From an uncultured Victivallis sp. (lineage in GTDB: Bacteria > Verrucomicrobiota > Lentisphaeria > Victivallales > Victivallaceae), in contig CALXOE010000006.1 of assembly GCA_944389935.1 (NCBI GenBank), forward strand, positions 48,328 through 112,327: 64,000 nt of DNA. Reading direction: 5' to 3'. Below, one piece after another: positions 15,679-23,321 of this stretch (position 1 is the stretch's first letter; each line of letters opens with the position of its first letter). The translations under genes were made by a program, and so were the position numbers. Below the pieces are notes generated by a model, which ran no database searches, was not told where the DNA came from, and saw only the letters and a list, made by a program, of their open reading frames with translations.

Positions 15679-17709
15679 ATGAGTGAAGAAAAAAAGACGC
15701 TGTTTGTCAATAACCGCGAGATCGAGATCGCGGGCGAGCGCAATCTGCTCGAGCTGATCCGCAAAGCGGGCATCGATATTCCGACTTTCTGCTACCATTC
15801 GGAGCTGTCGATTTACGGTGCGTGCCGTCTCTGCCTTGTGGACGTGAAAGGGCGCGGCATCATGGCTTCGTGCTCGACCAGACCCGAGCCCGGCATGGTG
15901 ATTTTCACGGATACGAAAGCGATCCGCAACATGCGCAAAATCAACGTTGAACTGCTGCTCGCGAGCCACAAGCGCGAGTGCCCGAGCTGCCAGCGCAGTG
16001 CGAACTGTTCGCTGCAGGATATCGCCCGCAAGCTCGGCGTGCACGAGGTTCGTTACAAGCAGACTGTGAAAGATCTGCCGATCGACGATTCGAGTCCGTC
16101 GCTGGTTCGCGATCCGAACAAGTGCGTGCTCTGCGGCGACTGCGTGCGGGTCTGCGCCGAGGTGCAGTCGGTCGGCGCGCTTGATTTCGCCTGCCGCGGA
16201 TCGAATGCGCGGGTGGTTCCGGCGTTCGACAGCAAGCTTGCGGAAGTCGAGTGCGTGAACTGCGGCCAGTGCGCGCAGGTCTGCCCGACCGGTGCGATTG
16301 TCGCAAAGAGCAACATCGATCAGGTGTGGGATGCGATTTACGATCCGGACAAGATCGTGGTCGCGCAGGTCGCTCCGGCGGTCCGCGTGGCTCTCGGTGA
16401 GAAGCTCGGCGGCTTCGGCATGGGAGAAAACGTCGCCCGCAAGATGGTGACGGCCATGAAGATTCTCGGTTTCGACGAGATCTACGACACCTGCTTTGCG
16501 GCAGATATGACGATCTTTGAAGAGGCGACGGAGTTTCTTGACCGGATCAGCAACAACGGCGTTCTCCCGATGTTCACGAGCTGCTGCCCGGGTTGGGTGA
16601 AGTTTGCGGAAACCTACTATCCCGAGCTGCTCCCGAACATTTCGACGACACGTTCGCCGCAGGCGATCTTCGGTTCGGTTGCCCGCAAGACGCTGCCGAC
16701 CAAGCTCGGCGTGAAGCCGGAGAACCTGGTGGTGGTTTCGATCATGCCCTGTACGGCGAAGAAGTTTGAGGCGCAGCTGCCGAAGTTCCAGCAGGACGGC
16801 CGTCCGGATGTCGATTACGTGCTCACGACGAACGAACTCGCCCAGATGATCCAGTCAATGGGTATCCAGATGAACGAGCTCGAGCCGTCGGCGTTCGACA
16901 TGCCGCTCGGGTTCTCGACCGGCGGCGGCGTGATTTTCGGCGCCACGGGCGGTGTGATGGAGGCGGCGTTGCGGTTTGCGGTGGAGAAGATCTCCGGAGA
17001 CCCGATGAGTCCGATCGACTTCAAGATGACCCGCGGACTCGCTCCGCGCAAGGAGGCGACGCTCGAAGTTGCCGGCAAGAAGCTGCGCATTGCGGTCGTC
17101 CACGGTCTCGGCAATGCGCGCAAGCTCATCGAAGAGATGAAAGCGGGCAAAGCGGTTTACGACTTCGTCGAAGTCATGGCCTGTCCGGGCGGCTGCGTGG
17201 CGGGCGGTGGCCAGCCGATTTCGCACGACAAGGATTTCCGTCAGAAGCGTGCTGCCGGACTGTACGACACCGACAAGGGCCGTCAGGTTCAGAAGCCGCA
17301 GGACAACTACTGGGTGGACAAGTGCTATGCTGAAAGCTTCGGCGGCCGTCCCGGTTCGCATGAGGCGCACACCCGGCTGCATACGCATTATCAGAACCGC
17401 AGCCAGCTTTTCGACGCGAAGAGCCCGATTCTGCGGAGCAAGAAAGAGGATGCGCTCCCGATCTGCGTGACGATCTGCACGAAGCAGAGCCACTGCCCCG
17501 GCCAGGAGCTGCTCGGGCGCGTGGTCGCGTTCGTGAAAGAGAAGAACTGGGCGGACAGCGTGAACGTCGATGCGGCGTTCAGTTCGCGTCCGGAGGCGGA
17601 CGGGACGATCTCCGTGACCGTCGGCGACGTGGTGATTCCGCGCAACGATTCGGTGGAGATTACGTTCTCCGAAGTCAAGCGCGCGATTGAGAATGCGTTT
17701 TCCCGGTAA
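15679..17709 (+). CDS. [FeFe]-hydrogenase catalytic subunit (HydA/HndD type)
   Basis: The 676-residue protein makes or consumes H2. Its N-terminus has a [2Fe-2S] site (C38, C49, C52, C65). A His-ligated [4Fe-4S] site uses H97, C101, C104 and C110. Two ferredoxin clusters follow (C149/152/155/159 and C192/195/198/202). The H-cluster signatures are complete: TSCCPGW (300-306, C302 proton relay and C303 ligand), MPCTAKKFE (C358) and EVMACPGGCVAGGGQP (C502, C506). A tail of about 100 residues (575-676) with C596, C600 and C606 goes beyond the common 580-residue form. Thermotoga HydA also has an extra C-terminal cluster domain, so this may be similar. HydE/F/G maturases are not in the window. Confidence 0.95.
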   Translation: MSEEKKTLFVNNREIEIAGERNLLELIRKAGIDIPTFCYHSELSIYGACRLCLVDVKGRGIMASCSTRPEPGMVIFTDTKAIRNMRKINVELLLASHKRECPSCQRSANCSLQDIARKLGVHEVRYKQTVKDLPIDDSSPSLVRDPNKCVLCGDCVRVCAEVQSVGALDFACRGSNARVVPAFDSKLAEVECVNCGQCAQVCPTGAIVAKSNIDQVWDAIYDPDKIVVAQVAPAVRVALGEKLGGFGMGENVARKMVTAMKILGFDEIYDTCFAADMTIFEEATEFLDRISNNGVLPMFTSCCPGWVKFAETYYPELLPNISTTRSPQAIFGSVARKTLPTKLGVKPENLVVVSIMPCTAKKFEAQLPKFQQDGRPDVDYVLTTNELAQMIQSMGIQMNELEPSAFDMPLGFSTGGGVIFGATGGVMEAALRFAVEKISGDPMSPIDFKMTRGLAPRKEATLEVAGKKLRIAVVHGLGNARKLIEEMKAGKAVYDFVEVMACPGGCVAGGGQPISHDKDFRQKRAAGLYDTDKGRQVQKPQDNYWVDKCYAESFGGRPGSHEAHTRLHTHYQNRSQLFDAKSPILRSKKEDALPICVTICTKQSHCPGQELLGRVVAFVKEKNWADSVNVDAAFSSRPEADGTISVTVGDVVIPRNDSVEITFSEVKRAIENAFSR

Positions 17710-17729
17710 TTTCCGGTAACTCTCGAGAT

Positions 17730-17773
17730 GGCCGTGCTGCGTGGAAAACCGCGCCGCACGGCCGCTTTTTTTT
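17730..17773 (+). terminator. Rho-independent terminator after the hydrogenase operon
   Basis: GGCCGTGC (17730-17737) and GCACGGCC (17756-17763) form a strong G+C stem with further inner pairs, followed by eight T residues (17766-17773). It ends the rex-hydrogenase unit. Confidence 0.85.
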
Positions 17774-17787
17774 GTGGGAAAAGGCCG

Positions 17788-19779
17788 CTACTGTGATTTC
17801 CGGACGGCGAAGCAGTAGAAGCCGTTGCGGATCAGCAGCGGCTGAAAGGTCTCCGGATGGGCGAGGGCCCACTCCACTTCGATCTCCGGGCGGGGGGCTG
17901 CGAACGTCCGGGTGTCACAGATCAGGAAGTCGACACCATGATCGAACAGCCGCTGCCGGTAGGTTTCATAGGCGGCGGGCGTGCGCATCGCACTCCAGTC
18001 CGGATAGTCGTGATTCCCGGTTTTCCCGGACTCGGTTACGGGAATGGACAGCACCCGGTTCTGCCACTGGCCGCCGAGCTGCTGATAGTAGTGTGCTCCG
18101 CAATAGGCGATCACCGCTCCGTTCGGAGCAAGCTGTTCAAGCTTCCGGCGGCACTCCTCATCCTCCCGGGAGATGAGATCTCCGCGCAGGGCGGAGGCTG
18201 CGGCGTTGGCGCGCGCGAACTGGAGTCCCGCATAAATTCCGAGCCCCGTTAGTACCACGGCTGTAAAGGCCGCGCACAGCCATTTTTTCTTGAGACGGTT
18301 TGCAACGACAAAGAACGCCGCGACGGCCGCTCCCCAGAGCAGGATCTGGATTCCGTGCCTGAGGTAATCCAGGTGGGCGCATGAGGAGAAGAAGCCCAGG
18401 AGGAGCGCAGCCGTCAGGATTCCCCACGGGTTGCGCAGAGTCCGGAAGAGGGCGGCACTGCAGCCGGCCGCCAGCATCGCCACCGGAATGATCTGACGCG
18501 GCTGAGTCATCGAGGGATAGAATTTCAGTTCGATCAGGAAAAGCAGCACCGTCCCCGCCGCGAGAAATGCCGTCGCGCAGAACGGAACGGCTGCGGCTCC
18601 TTTGCGCCGGAGCGTCAGGAGCGGCCGCACGCCCGCCAGAAAGACGACCCCGAGAAGAATCAGGGCGTTGCCGATGCTGAGATTGTTCTGGTTGTCGTTG
18701 ACAAAAAACTTCCAGGCCGCAAAACTCCAGCCGACCGGGGGCGCATCGATCGACATGGAGGCCCCGAAGCCGAGGTTGACCGGATAGAATGGATTGCCGG
18801 TCTCGATCCAGTTCGCGATGAAGCAGGGCGTCGCCGCCAGAAATCCTGCCGCCGCCGCGAGCAGTATGCTGCGGCGGCACCACGGTTTGAATTTCCAGAG
18901 CAATGCGCCGAAGAAGAGGAGGGCCGGGGGCGCGAGCAGCAGTCCGAGATACTTGGTTCCGGCCGCGAACCCGAAACAGATTCCGCCTAGAACGATCATC
19001 GCGGACCGTTTCCGGGACGCACCGCAGCAGAAGAGAGCCACTCCGCATAAAATGGCTGCTCCGACCATCAGATCGGTATTGGATACGGCGGCATTGCGGA
19101 AAATCACGCCGGAACAGCCCAGCAAAGCGGCCGCGGCCATCGCTTCGATCCGGCGGAATCCGACCGCTTTCAGACCGGCCGCACAACCGCAGCAGGCGGT
19201 CAGCAGAAAGAAGAACTGGAAATTCTTGGCGAAGAAATCGCTCTCCGCGACACCCATCTGCCAGGCGTAGACGAGCTCGCCGTAGCAGGGATAAGCGGAG
19301 GTCATGAGCCCCGGTTGTGTGACCCGTTCGATGCCGCCCTGCGTCAGCCAGAGTGCCGGATAATAGAGGTGGTAGATCTGTGCATCCGTCCCGACCGGAG
19401 GCAGCAGCAGAAACGCCATATACTGATAGAGGGCCAGCCCGCCGGCAAACAACAGAATCCCGAGTTCCGGCAGTTGCCATTTTCGTCGCGGCAGGGGAGG
19501 GAAATGCTTTTCCCGTTCCGTGACCCAGGCAACCCCGCCTAGACACCAGGCCGCTACGAAAAGCGACCCGGACGAGAGACAGCCGATCAATCCCAGCCCG
19601 CCGGTAATCGCCGTCGTAAGCAGGATATAAAGAGTGCAGCCGACCGTTGCGAATTCAAACCAGTTGATCGGTCGGAACCGTTTCGCCCACAGGCCGGCCG
19701 CCAGCAGGACGGGAAGCTGGCCGGCCAGGTAGGTCCCGGAGAGGAGCGCCCCGATCATACCCTGTTCAAATTCGTTCAT
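17788..19779 (-). CDS. GT-C-like multi-pass membrane glycosyltransferase candidate
   Basis: The start at 19779 (MNEFEQGMIG) gives 663 residues with about 12-14 membrane helices and a C-terminal periplasmic domain of about 150 residues. The first large loop after helix 3-4 contains PPVGTDAQIYHLYYPALWL, an acidic-residue loop typical of GT-C enzymes such as the ArnT/PMT-like families. This suggests a polyprenyl-phosphate-sugar-dependent transferase. No named family could be assigned by eye. It starts 5 bases after the stop of the aldo/keto reductase gene and is probably cotranscribed. Longer frames upstream overlap that gene and are shadows. Confidence 0.6.
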   Translation of the reverse strand: MNEFEQGMIGALLSGTYLAGQLPVLLAAGLWAKRFRPINWFEFATVGCTLYILLTTAITGGLGLIGCLSSGSLFVAAWCLGGVAWVTEREKHFPPLPRRKWQLPELGILLFAGGLALYQYMAFLLLPPVGTDAQIYHLYYPALWLTQGGIERVTQPGLMTSAYPCYGELVYAWQMGVAESDFFAKNFQFFFLLTACCGCAAGLKAVGFRRIEAMAAAALLGCSGVIFRNAAVSNTDLMVGAAILCGVALFCCGASRKRSAMIVLGGICFGFAAGTKYLGLLLAPPALLFFGALLWKFKPWCRRSILLAAAAGFLAATPCFIANWIETGNPFYPVNLGFGASMSIDAPPVGWSFAAWKFFVNDNQNNLSIGNALILLGVVFLAGVRPLLTLRRKGAAAVPFCATAFLAAGTVLLFLIELKFYPSMTQPRQIIPVAMLAAGCSAALFRTLRNPWGILTAALLLGFFSSCAHLDYLRHGIQILLWGAAVAAFFVVANRLKKKWLCAAFTAVVLTGLGIYAGLQFARANAAASALRGDLISREDEECRRKLEQLAPNGAVIAYCGAHYYQQLGGQWQNRVLSIPVTESGKTGNHDYPDWSAMRTPAAYETYRQRLFDHGVDFLICDTRTFAAPRPEIEVEWALAHPETFQPLLIRNGFYCFAVRKSQ

Positions 19780-19784
19780 CGGAA

Positions 19785-20933
19785 TCACTTTCCCGCAGGT
19801 TCGGAAAAGAGTGCGAGTGCTTCCGCAAGGTGCTTCCGGATCGGCAGTTTCTGCGGGCATTTCGTCTCGCAGAGTCCGCATCGGACGCAGGCGGAGGCGT
19901 TCATTTCCTCTTTCCCGGGATTGGAGCCGATCCGCCGGTAACGTTCCCGGGCGTGCTCGTGGAATCCATAGACGCGATCGTAGATCAGGGCCTCGAGCAC
20001 CGCCGGAATGGCGACATGTTTCGGGCAGACCGGGCCGCAGTAGTTGCATCCGGTGCAGTAGACGTTGCGCAGTTCGGCGCATCTTTCCCGGACTTTGGCG
20101 AGAGCTTCAAGTTCCTCTTTCGAGAGGGGGGCGGCGGAGGAGGCGACGCGCGTATTGGCGTCGACCATCGCGCGACTGCCCATTCCGGAGAGCGCGCAGT
20201 TGAGGTGCGGGTTTGACAGTACGAACCGCAGCGCGAGTTCCGGCGTCGTGAACTTGCCGCCGAGTGCGTCCTCGAAAACTCCGCCGGCGAACGCGAGCCT
20301 GCCGCCGCCGACGGGTCCCATTGCCACCGTTCCGAGTCCTTTTTCCGCCGCGTAGGCGATCATCTCCTCATTGGCGGTATCGAGCAAATTGTACTGAAAG
20401 AGCACAGAAGAGAATTCCCCCGTGTCGATCAGAGTTTTCATCGCCTCGGGCCGGTCGTGAAACGAGAAGCTCAAATGGCGGATCATGCCGCGGTCGCGCG
20501 CCTTTGCCGCCTGTTCAAAGATCCGGTATTCCCGGATCGGGCCGCCGAGTGCGGATTCCCCGATCCCGTGCAGGTGATAGAAATCGATGTGATCGGTGTC
20601 GAGTTTGCGCAGCTGGTGTTCGAGAATGCGGAAGAAGTCGTCTGCACATTTCATATTCCCGAGCGGCAGTTTGGTCGAGAGGTGGACCTTGTCGCGCCAG
20701 TGGTTGCGTTTGAGGGCGCGGCCGACCGCGATTTCGCTCCAGCCGTTCAGATAGAAGTAGGCGGTGTCGACGTAGTTGATTCCGGCCTCGAACCCGCGGC
20801 AGAGCAGATCGATGGCCGGTTCGAGATCGGGTTCCGGGCCGTCGAAAGGCATGTTCGCCACCGGCAGCCGCATCGCTCCGAAGCCGAGCGCGGAAATTTC
20901 AAAACCGGTGTTGCCGAATTTGCGGTATTGCAT
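19785..20933 (-). CDS. Aldo/keto reductase with C-terminal ferredoxin domain
   Basis: The 382-residue protein begins MQYRKFGNTGFEISALGFGAMRLP, typical of this family. The AKR tetrad residues are recognisable as D and Y in NYVDTAYFY, K in LSTKLP and H in FYHLHGIGE. The C-terminal part carries ferredoxin-type cysteines (CTGCNYCGPVCP and CVRCGLCETKCP), giving two candidate [4Fe-4S] clusters. This fused architecture is common in strict anaerobes. The substrate is unknown. A good promoter lies 30-60 bases upstream. The GT-C-like gene follows closely. Confidence 0.85.
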   Translation of the reverse strand: MQYRKFGNTGFEISALGFGAMRLPVANMPFDGPEPDLEPAIDLLCRGFEAGINYVDTAYFYLNGWSEIAVGRALKRNHWRDKVHLSTKLPLGNMKCADDFFRILEHQLRKLDTDHIDFYHLHGIGESALGGPIREYRIFEQAAKARDRGMIRHLSFSFHDRPEAMKTLIDTGEFSSVLFQYNLLDTANEEMIAYAAEKGLGTVAMGPVGGGRLAFAGGVFEDALGGKFTTPELALRFVLSNPHLNCALSGMGSRAMVDANTRVASSAAPLSKEELEALAKVRERCAELRNVYCTGCNYCGPVCPKHVAIPAVLEALIYDRVYGFHEHARERYRRIGSNPGKEEMNASACVRCGLCETKCPQKLPIRKHLAEALALFSEPAGK

Positions 20934-20964
20934 GATAATTGTTCTCCATATTTTGCGTCGGAGA

Positions 20965-20993
20965 AGTATAACCGCATTTTGCCCGGAGTGCAA
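20965..20993 (-). promoter_or_regulatory. Promoter of the aldo/keto reductase gene
   Basis: On the minus strand TTGCAC (20993-20988), a 17-base spacer and TATACT (20970-20965) precede the ATG at 20933 by about 30 bases. Confidence 0.5.
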
Positions 20994-21017
20994 GTTTTTT
21001 CCGACGGAAAAAACGAG

Positions 21018-21038
21018 TTTCCGAAATTTTTTCGGAAA
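21018..21038. promoter_or_regulatory. Perfect 9-bp inverted repeat between divergent promoters
   Basis: TTTCCGAAA (21018-21026) and TTTCGGAAA (21030-21038) pair perfectly around TTT. The repeat lies between the aldo/keto reductase promoter and the lipoprotein promoter, where an operator would be expected. Confidence 0.4.
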
Positions 21039-21040
21039 GC

Positions 21041-21068
21041 TTGATTTTCTGGCCGGCGTGAATATATG
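21041..21068 (+). promoter_or_regulatory. Promoter of the small lipoprotein gene
   Basis: TTGATT (21041-21046), a 16-base spacer and TATATG (21063-21068) precede the start at 21136. Confidence 0.4.
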
Positions 21069-21135
21069 AAACTGTGGCGACTGTTTCCCATGTCGGGGAA
21101 TGGTTCGTATTTTTTTCAACGATGGGAGGTAGGAA

Positions 21136-21519
21136 ATGTTGAAGAAATCCATCACCCTGATTCTGGTCGGGGTCGTCGCGTTCGTGTTTTCCGGCTGCGG
21201 AACGCTGTTTCATCCGGAGCGGAGAGATGCCACTCCATCAACCGAGGTTGATCCGGTCGTCCTGATTCTGGACTGCTGCGGCCTGTTCTTCGGGATCGTC
21301 CCCGGAGCGGTTGCTCTGATCATCGATTTCAGCAACAACACGATTTACTTCTCCAAATCCGAGGTGCAGAAACGTTCTGCCGTCGAAACGCAGGAACATT
21401 CGGAGATGGTCGCCGTCCATATCGACCGGATGGATCGGGAATCGATCGAGAGAGCAATCTCCGAACAGGTCGGCCGCAAAGTTACGCTCGAAGAACTCCA
21501 GCTCGCCCGGATTCAGTGA
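21136..21519 (+). CDS. Small lipoprotein of unknown function
   Basis: The 127-residue product has a signal peptide ending in the lipobox FSGC, with C21 as the lipidated residue. A second hydrophobic stretch (about 40-68, VVLILDCCGLFFGIVPGAVALIIDF) follows, then a charged amphipathic C-terminal half. This layout resembles short YceK-like lipoproteins, but no confident family match was made. A GGGAGG site precedes the ATG. It stands alone and ends at a hairpin. Confidence 0.65.
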   Translation: MLKKSITLILVGVVAFVFSGCGTLFHPERRDATPSTEVDPVVLILDCCGLFFGIVPGAVALIIDFSNNTIYFSKSEVQKRSAVETQEHSEMVAVHIDRMDRESIERAISEQVGRKVTLEELQLARIQ

Positions 21520-21530
21520 GTTTTCACGCG

Positions 21531-21554
21531 GACAGCCCGGTTTCCCGGGCTGTC
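21531..21554. terminator. Hairpin after the lipoprotein gene
   Basis: GACAGCCCGG (21531-21540) and CCGGGCTGTC (21545-21554) form a 10-bp perfect stem with a 4-base loop. It lies between convergent genes (lipoprotein and prfB). There is no T-tract. Confidence 0.6.
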
Positions 21555-21618
21555 CGGTCAGGCGATTTCGCCGCCCCGTGCGGCTCTGTCGCGGTGGATT
21601 CTGTAAGAGGAATCCACC

Positions 21619-22713
21619 TTACTTTTTCGCTTTCAGGTACGCTTCGATGAATTCATCGATCTCGCCGTCGAGCACGCCCGCGGTATCGCTGGTTTCGACC
21701 TCGGTGCGCAGATCCTTGACCATCTGATAAGGCTGCAGCACATAGCTGCGGATCTGGCTGCCCCAGCCGTTTTCGACCTTTTCGCCACGGATTGCGTCGG
21801 CTTCGTTGCGCCGCTTCTCCTCTTCGTATTCGTAGAGTTTGGCTTTCAGCATTTTCATCGCAGTGGCGCGATTCTTATGCTGAGAGCGTTCATTCTGGCA
21901 GCAGACCACGATTCCGGTCGGCAGGTGGGTGATGCGGATCGCAGAGTCGGTCGTATTGACGTGCTGGCCGCCCGCGCCGCTGGAGCGGTAGGTGTCGATG
22001 CGCAGCTGAGTTTCGTCGATCTCGATTTCGATGTCGTCATCGAGTTCGGGGAACACGTCGACCGAGACGAAACTCGTGTGCCGCCGCGCGTTGCTGTCGA
22101 ACGGTGAGATGCGCACAAGCCGGTGCACCCCTTTTTCCCCCTTCATGTAGCCGTAGGCAAAATCCCCGGTGACGTGCAGCGTTGCGCTCTTCACGCCGGC
22201 TTCTTCGCCCGGCTGGAGATCGATGACCTCATCCTTCCAGCCGCGCCGCTCGAAGTAGCGGCGGTACATGCGCAGAAGCATGTTCGCCCAGTCGCACGAC
22301 TCCGTGCCGCCCGCTCCGGCGTGAACCGAAAAATAGAGGTTGTTGCGGTCGAACTTGCCCGAGAGAAAGCTCATAATCTCCATGCGGTCAAGCGATTTGA
22401 GCAGCCGCCGGTAGGTGATCTCCGCCTCCTTGAGAAACTCCTCGTCCTCCCCGGCAAGTTCGACGGAGACCGAGTAATCCTCGACCTCCGACTCGAGTTT
22501 CCGGTAGGGCTCGAGCAGATTCCGGCAGGCGGAGAGTTTTCCGACCGTGTTCTGCGCGGACTCCTTGTCATTCCAGAAGTCGGGCGCCGACATGATCTTC
22601 TCCAGCTCGGCCATCTCCGCTTTGCGCTCGTCGATGCGCAGAAAATCGTGCAGATGGCTCATCCGCCCCTTGAGTTCTCCCTCGGCCTGACGCAGTTCGT
22701 CGATGCTCATCAT
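21619..22713 (-). CDS. prfB: Peptide chain release factor 2
   Basis: The protein of about 364 residues recognises UGA/UAA stop codons through the SPF tripeptide (VRISPFDSN). It triggers peptide release through the GGQ loop (SSGAGGQHVNTTDSA). In most bacteria a UGA after codon 25 forces a +1 frameshift that regulates RF2. Here the equivalent site reads straight through (DFLRIDERK) in one frame, so autoregulation is absent. The start ATGATGA overlaps the stop of the NifU-like gene, giving two adjacent ATGs at 22713 and 22710 and translational coupling. Confidence 0.93.
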   Translation of the reverse strand: MMSIDELRQAEGELKGRMSHLHDFLRIDERKAEMAELEKIMSAPDFWNDKESAQNTVGKLSACRNLLEPYRKLESEVEDYSVSVELAGEDEEFLKEAEITYRRLLKSLDRMEIMSFLSGKFDRNNLYFSVHAGAGGTESCDWANMLLRMYRRYFERRGWKDEVIDLQPGEEAGVKSATLHVTGDFAYGYMKGEKGVHRLVRISPFDSNARRHTSFVSVDVFPELDDDIEIEIDETQLRIDTYRSSGAGGQHVNTTDSAIRITHLPTGIVVCCQNERSQHKNRATAMKMLKAKLYEYEEEKRRNEADAIRGEKVENGWGSQIRSYVLQPYQMVKDLRTEVETSDTAGVLDGEIDEFIEAYLKAKK

Positions 22714-23303
22714 TTCTTGGCGGCCTCCAGTTTCCACATATCGTCCAGCAGATGCTGGATGTCGTCGAGACAGGCACCGCAGGCACCGCCCGCCTTGCAG
22801 TAGTGCGTCACATCCTCGGCCTTGTGGAGCTGGTTCTCTTTCGCGACTTTCAGGATTTTCACATCGGTCACGCCGAAGCACTTGCAGACGATCCGGCCTT
22901 CATGGTCGGCGGCGTCTTTCTCAAATGGGCTCGCCTCGCCGCGGTAGTTGCTGATCGCTTTCTGAAGCGCTTCCATGCCCATGACCGAGCAGTGCATCTT
23001 CGCCTCGGGCAGTCCGCCGAGCATATCGGCGATCTGCTGATTCGTGACCTTTTCCGCCTCTTCGAGCGTCATGCCCTTGACCAGTTCGGTCAGGGCGGAA
23101 CTCGAAGCGATCGCGCTCGCACAGCCGAACGTTTTGAACTTCACGTCGGCGATGCGCCCCTGATCATCGAGTTTGAACGTCAGTTTCAGGGCGTCGCCGC
23201 AGGCGGCATTGCCGACTTCGCCGACGCCATCGGGATTTTCGACCTCCCCGACGTTGCGGGGATTCAGAAAGTGATCCATCACTTTATCAGTATAGTTCCA
23301 CAT
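22710..23303 (-). CDS. NifU-like Fe-S scaffold with BFD-type [2Fe-2S] domain
   Basis: The 197-residue protein joins an IscU-like scaffold to a BFD-like domain. In the first part C35 (with D37), C61 and C105 are the three scaffold cysteines. In the second part C140-x-C142 and C175-x2-C178 bind a permanent [2Fe-2S] cluster as in central NifU. The C-terminal Nfu domain of full NifU is missing. Such two-domain proteins occur in anaerobes, where they build clusters with a NifS desulfurase, which is not adjacent here. It is 18 bases after the exported unknown gene and overlaps prfB. It would help supply the many Fe-S enzymes in this genome. Confidence 0.88.
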   Translation of the reverse strand: MWNYTDKVMDHFLNPRNVGEVENPDGVGEVGNAACGDALKLTFKLDDQGRIADVKFKTFGCASAIASSSALTELVKGMTLEEAEKVTNQQIADMLGGLPEAKMHCSVMGMEALQKAISNYRGEASPFEKDAADHEGRIVCKCFGVTDVKILKVAKENQLHKAEDVTHYCKAGGACGACLDDIQHLLDDMWKLEAAKK

Positions 23304-23321
23304 GATACAGTACCCTCTCTT

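Noticed and set aside
13624..16044. An 806-codon minus-strand frame opposite the hydrogenase beta subunit
   Set aside because: The beta and alpha subunits on the plus strand have complete cofactor motifs. The antisense product is low-complexity and is a codon-bias shadow.
21619..22713. Programmed frameshift in prfB
   Set aside because: The region matching the usual shift site was read codon by codon and shows no in-frame UGA; the gene is continuous.
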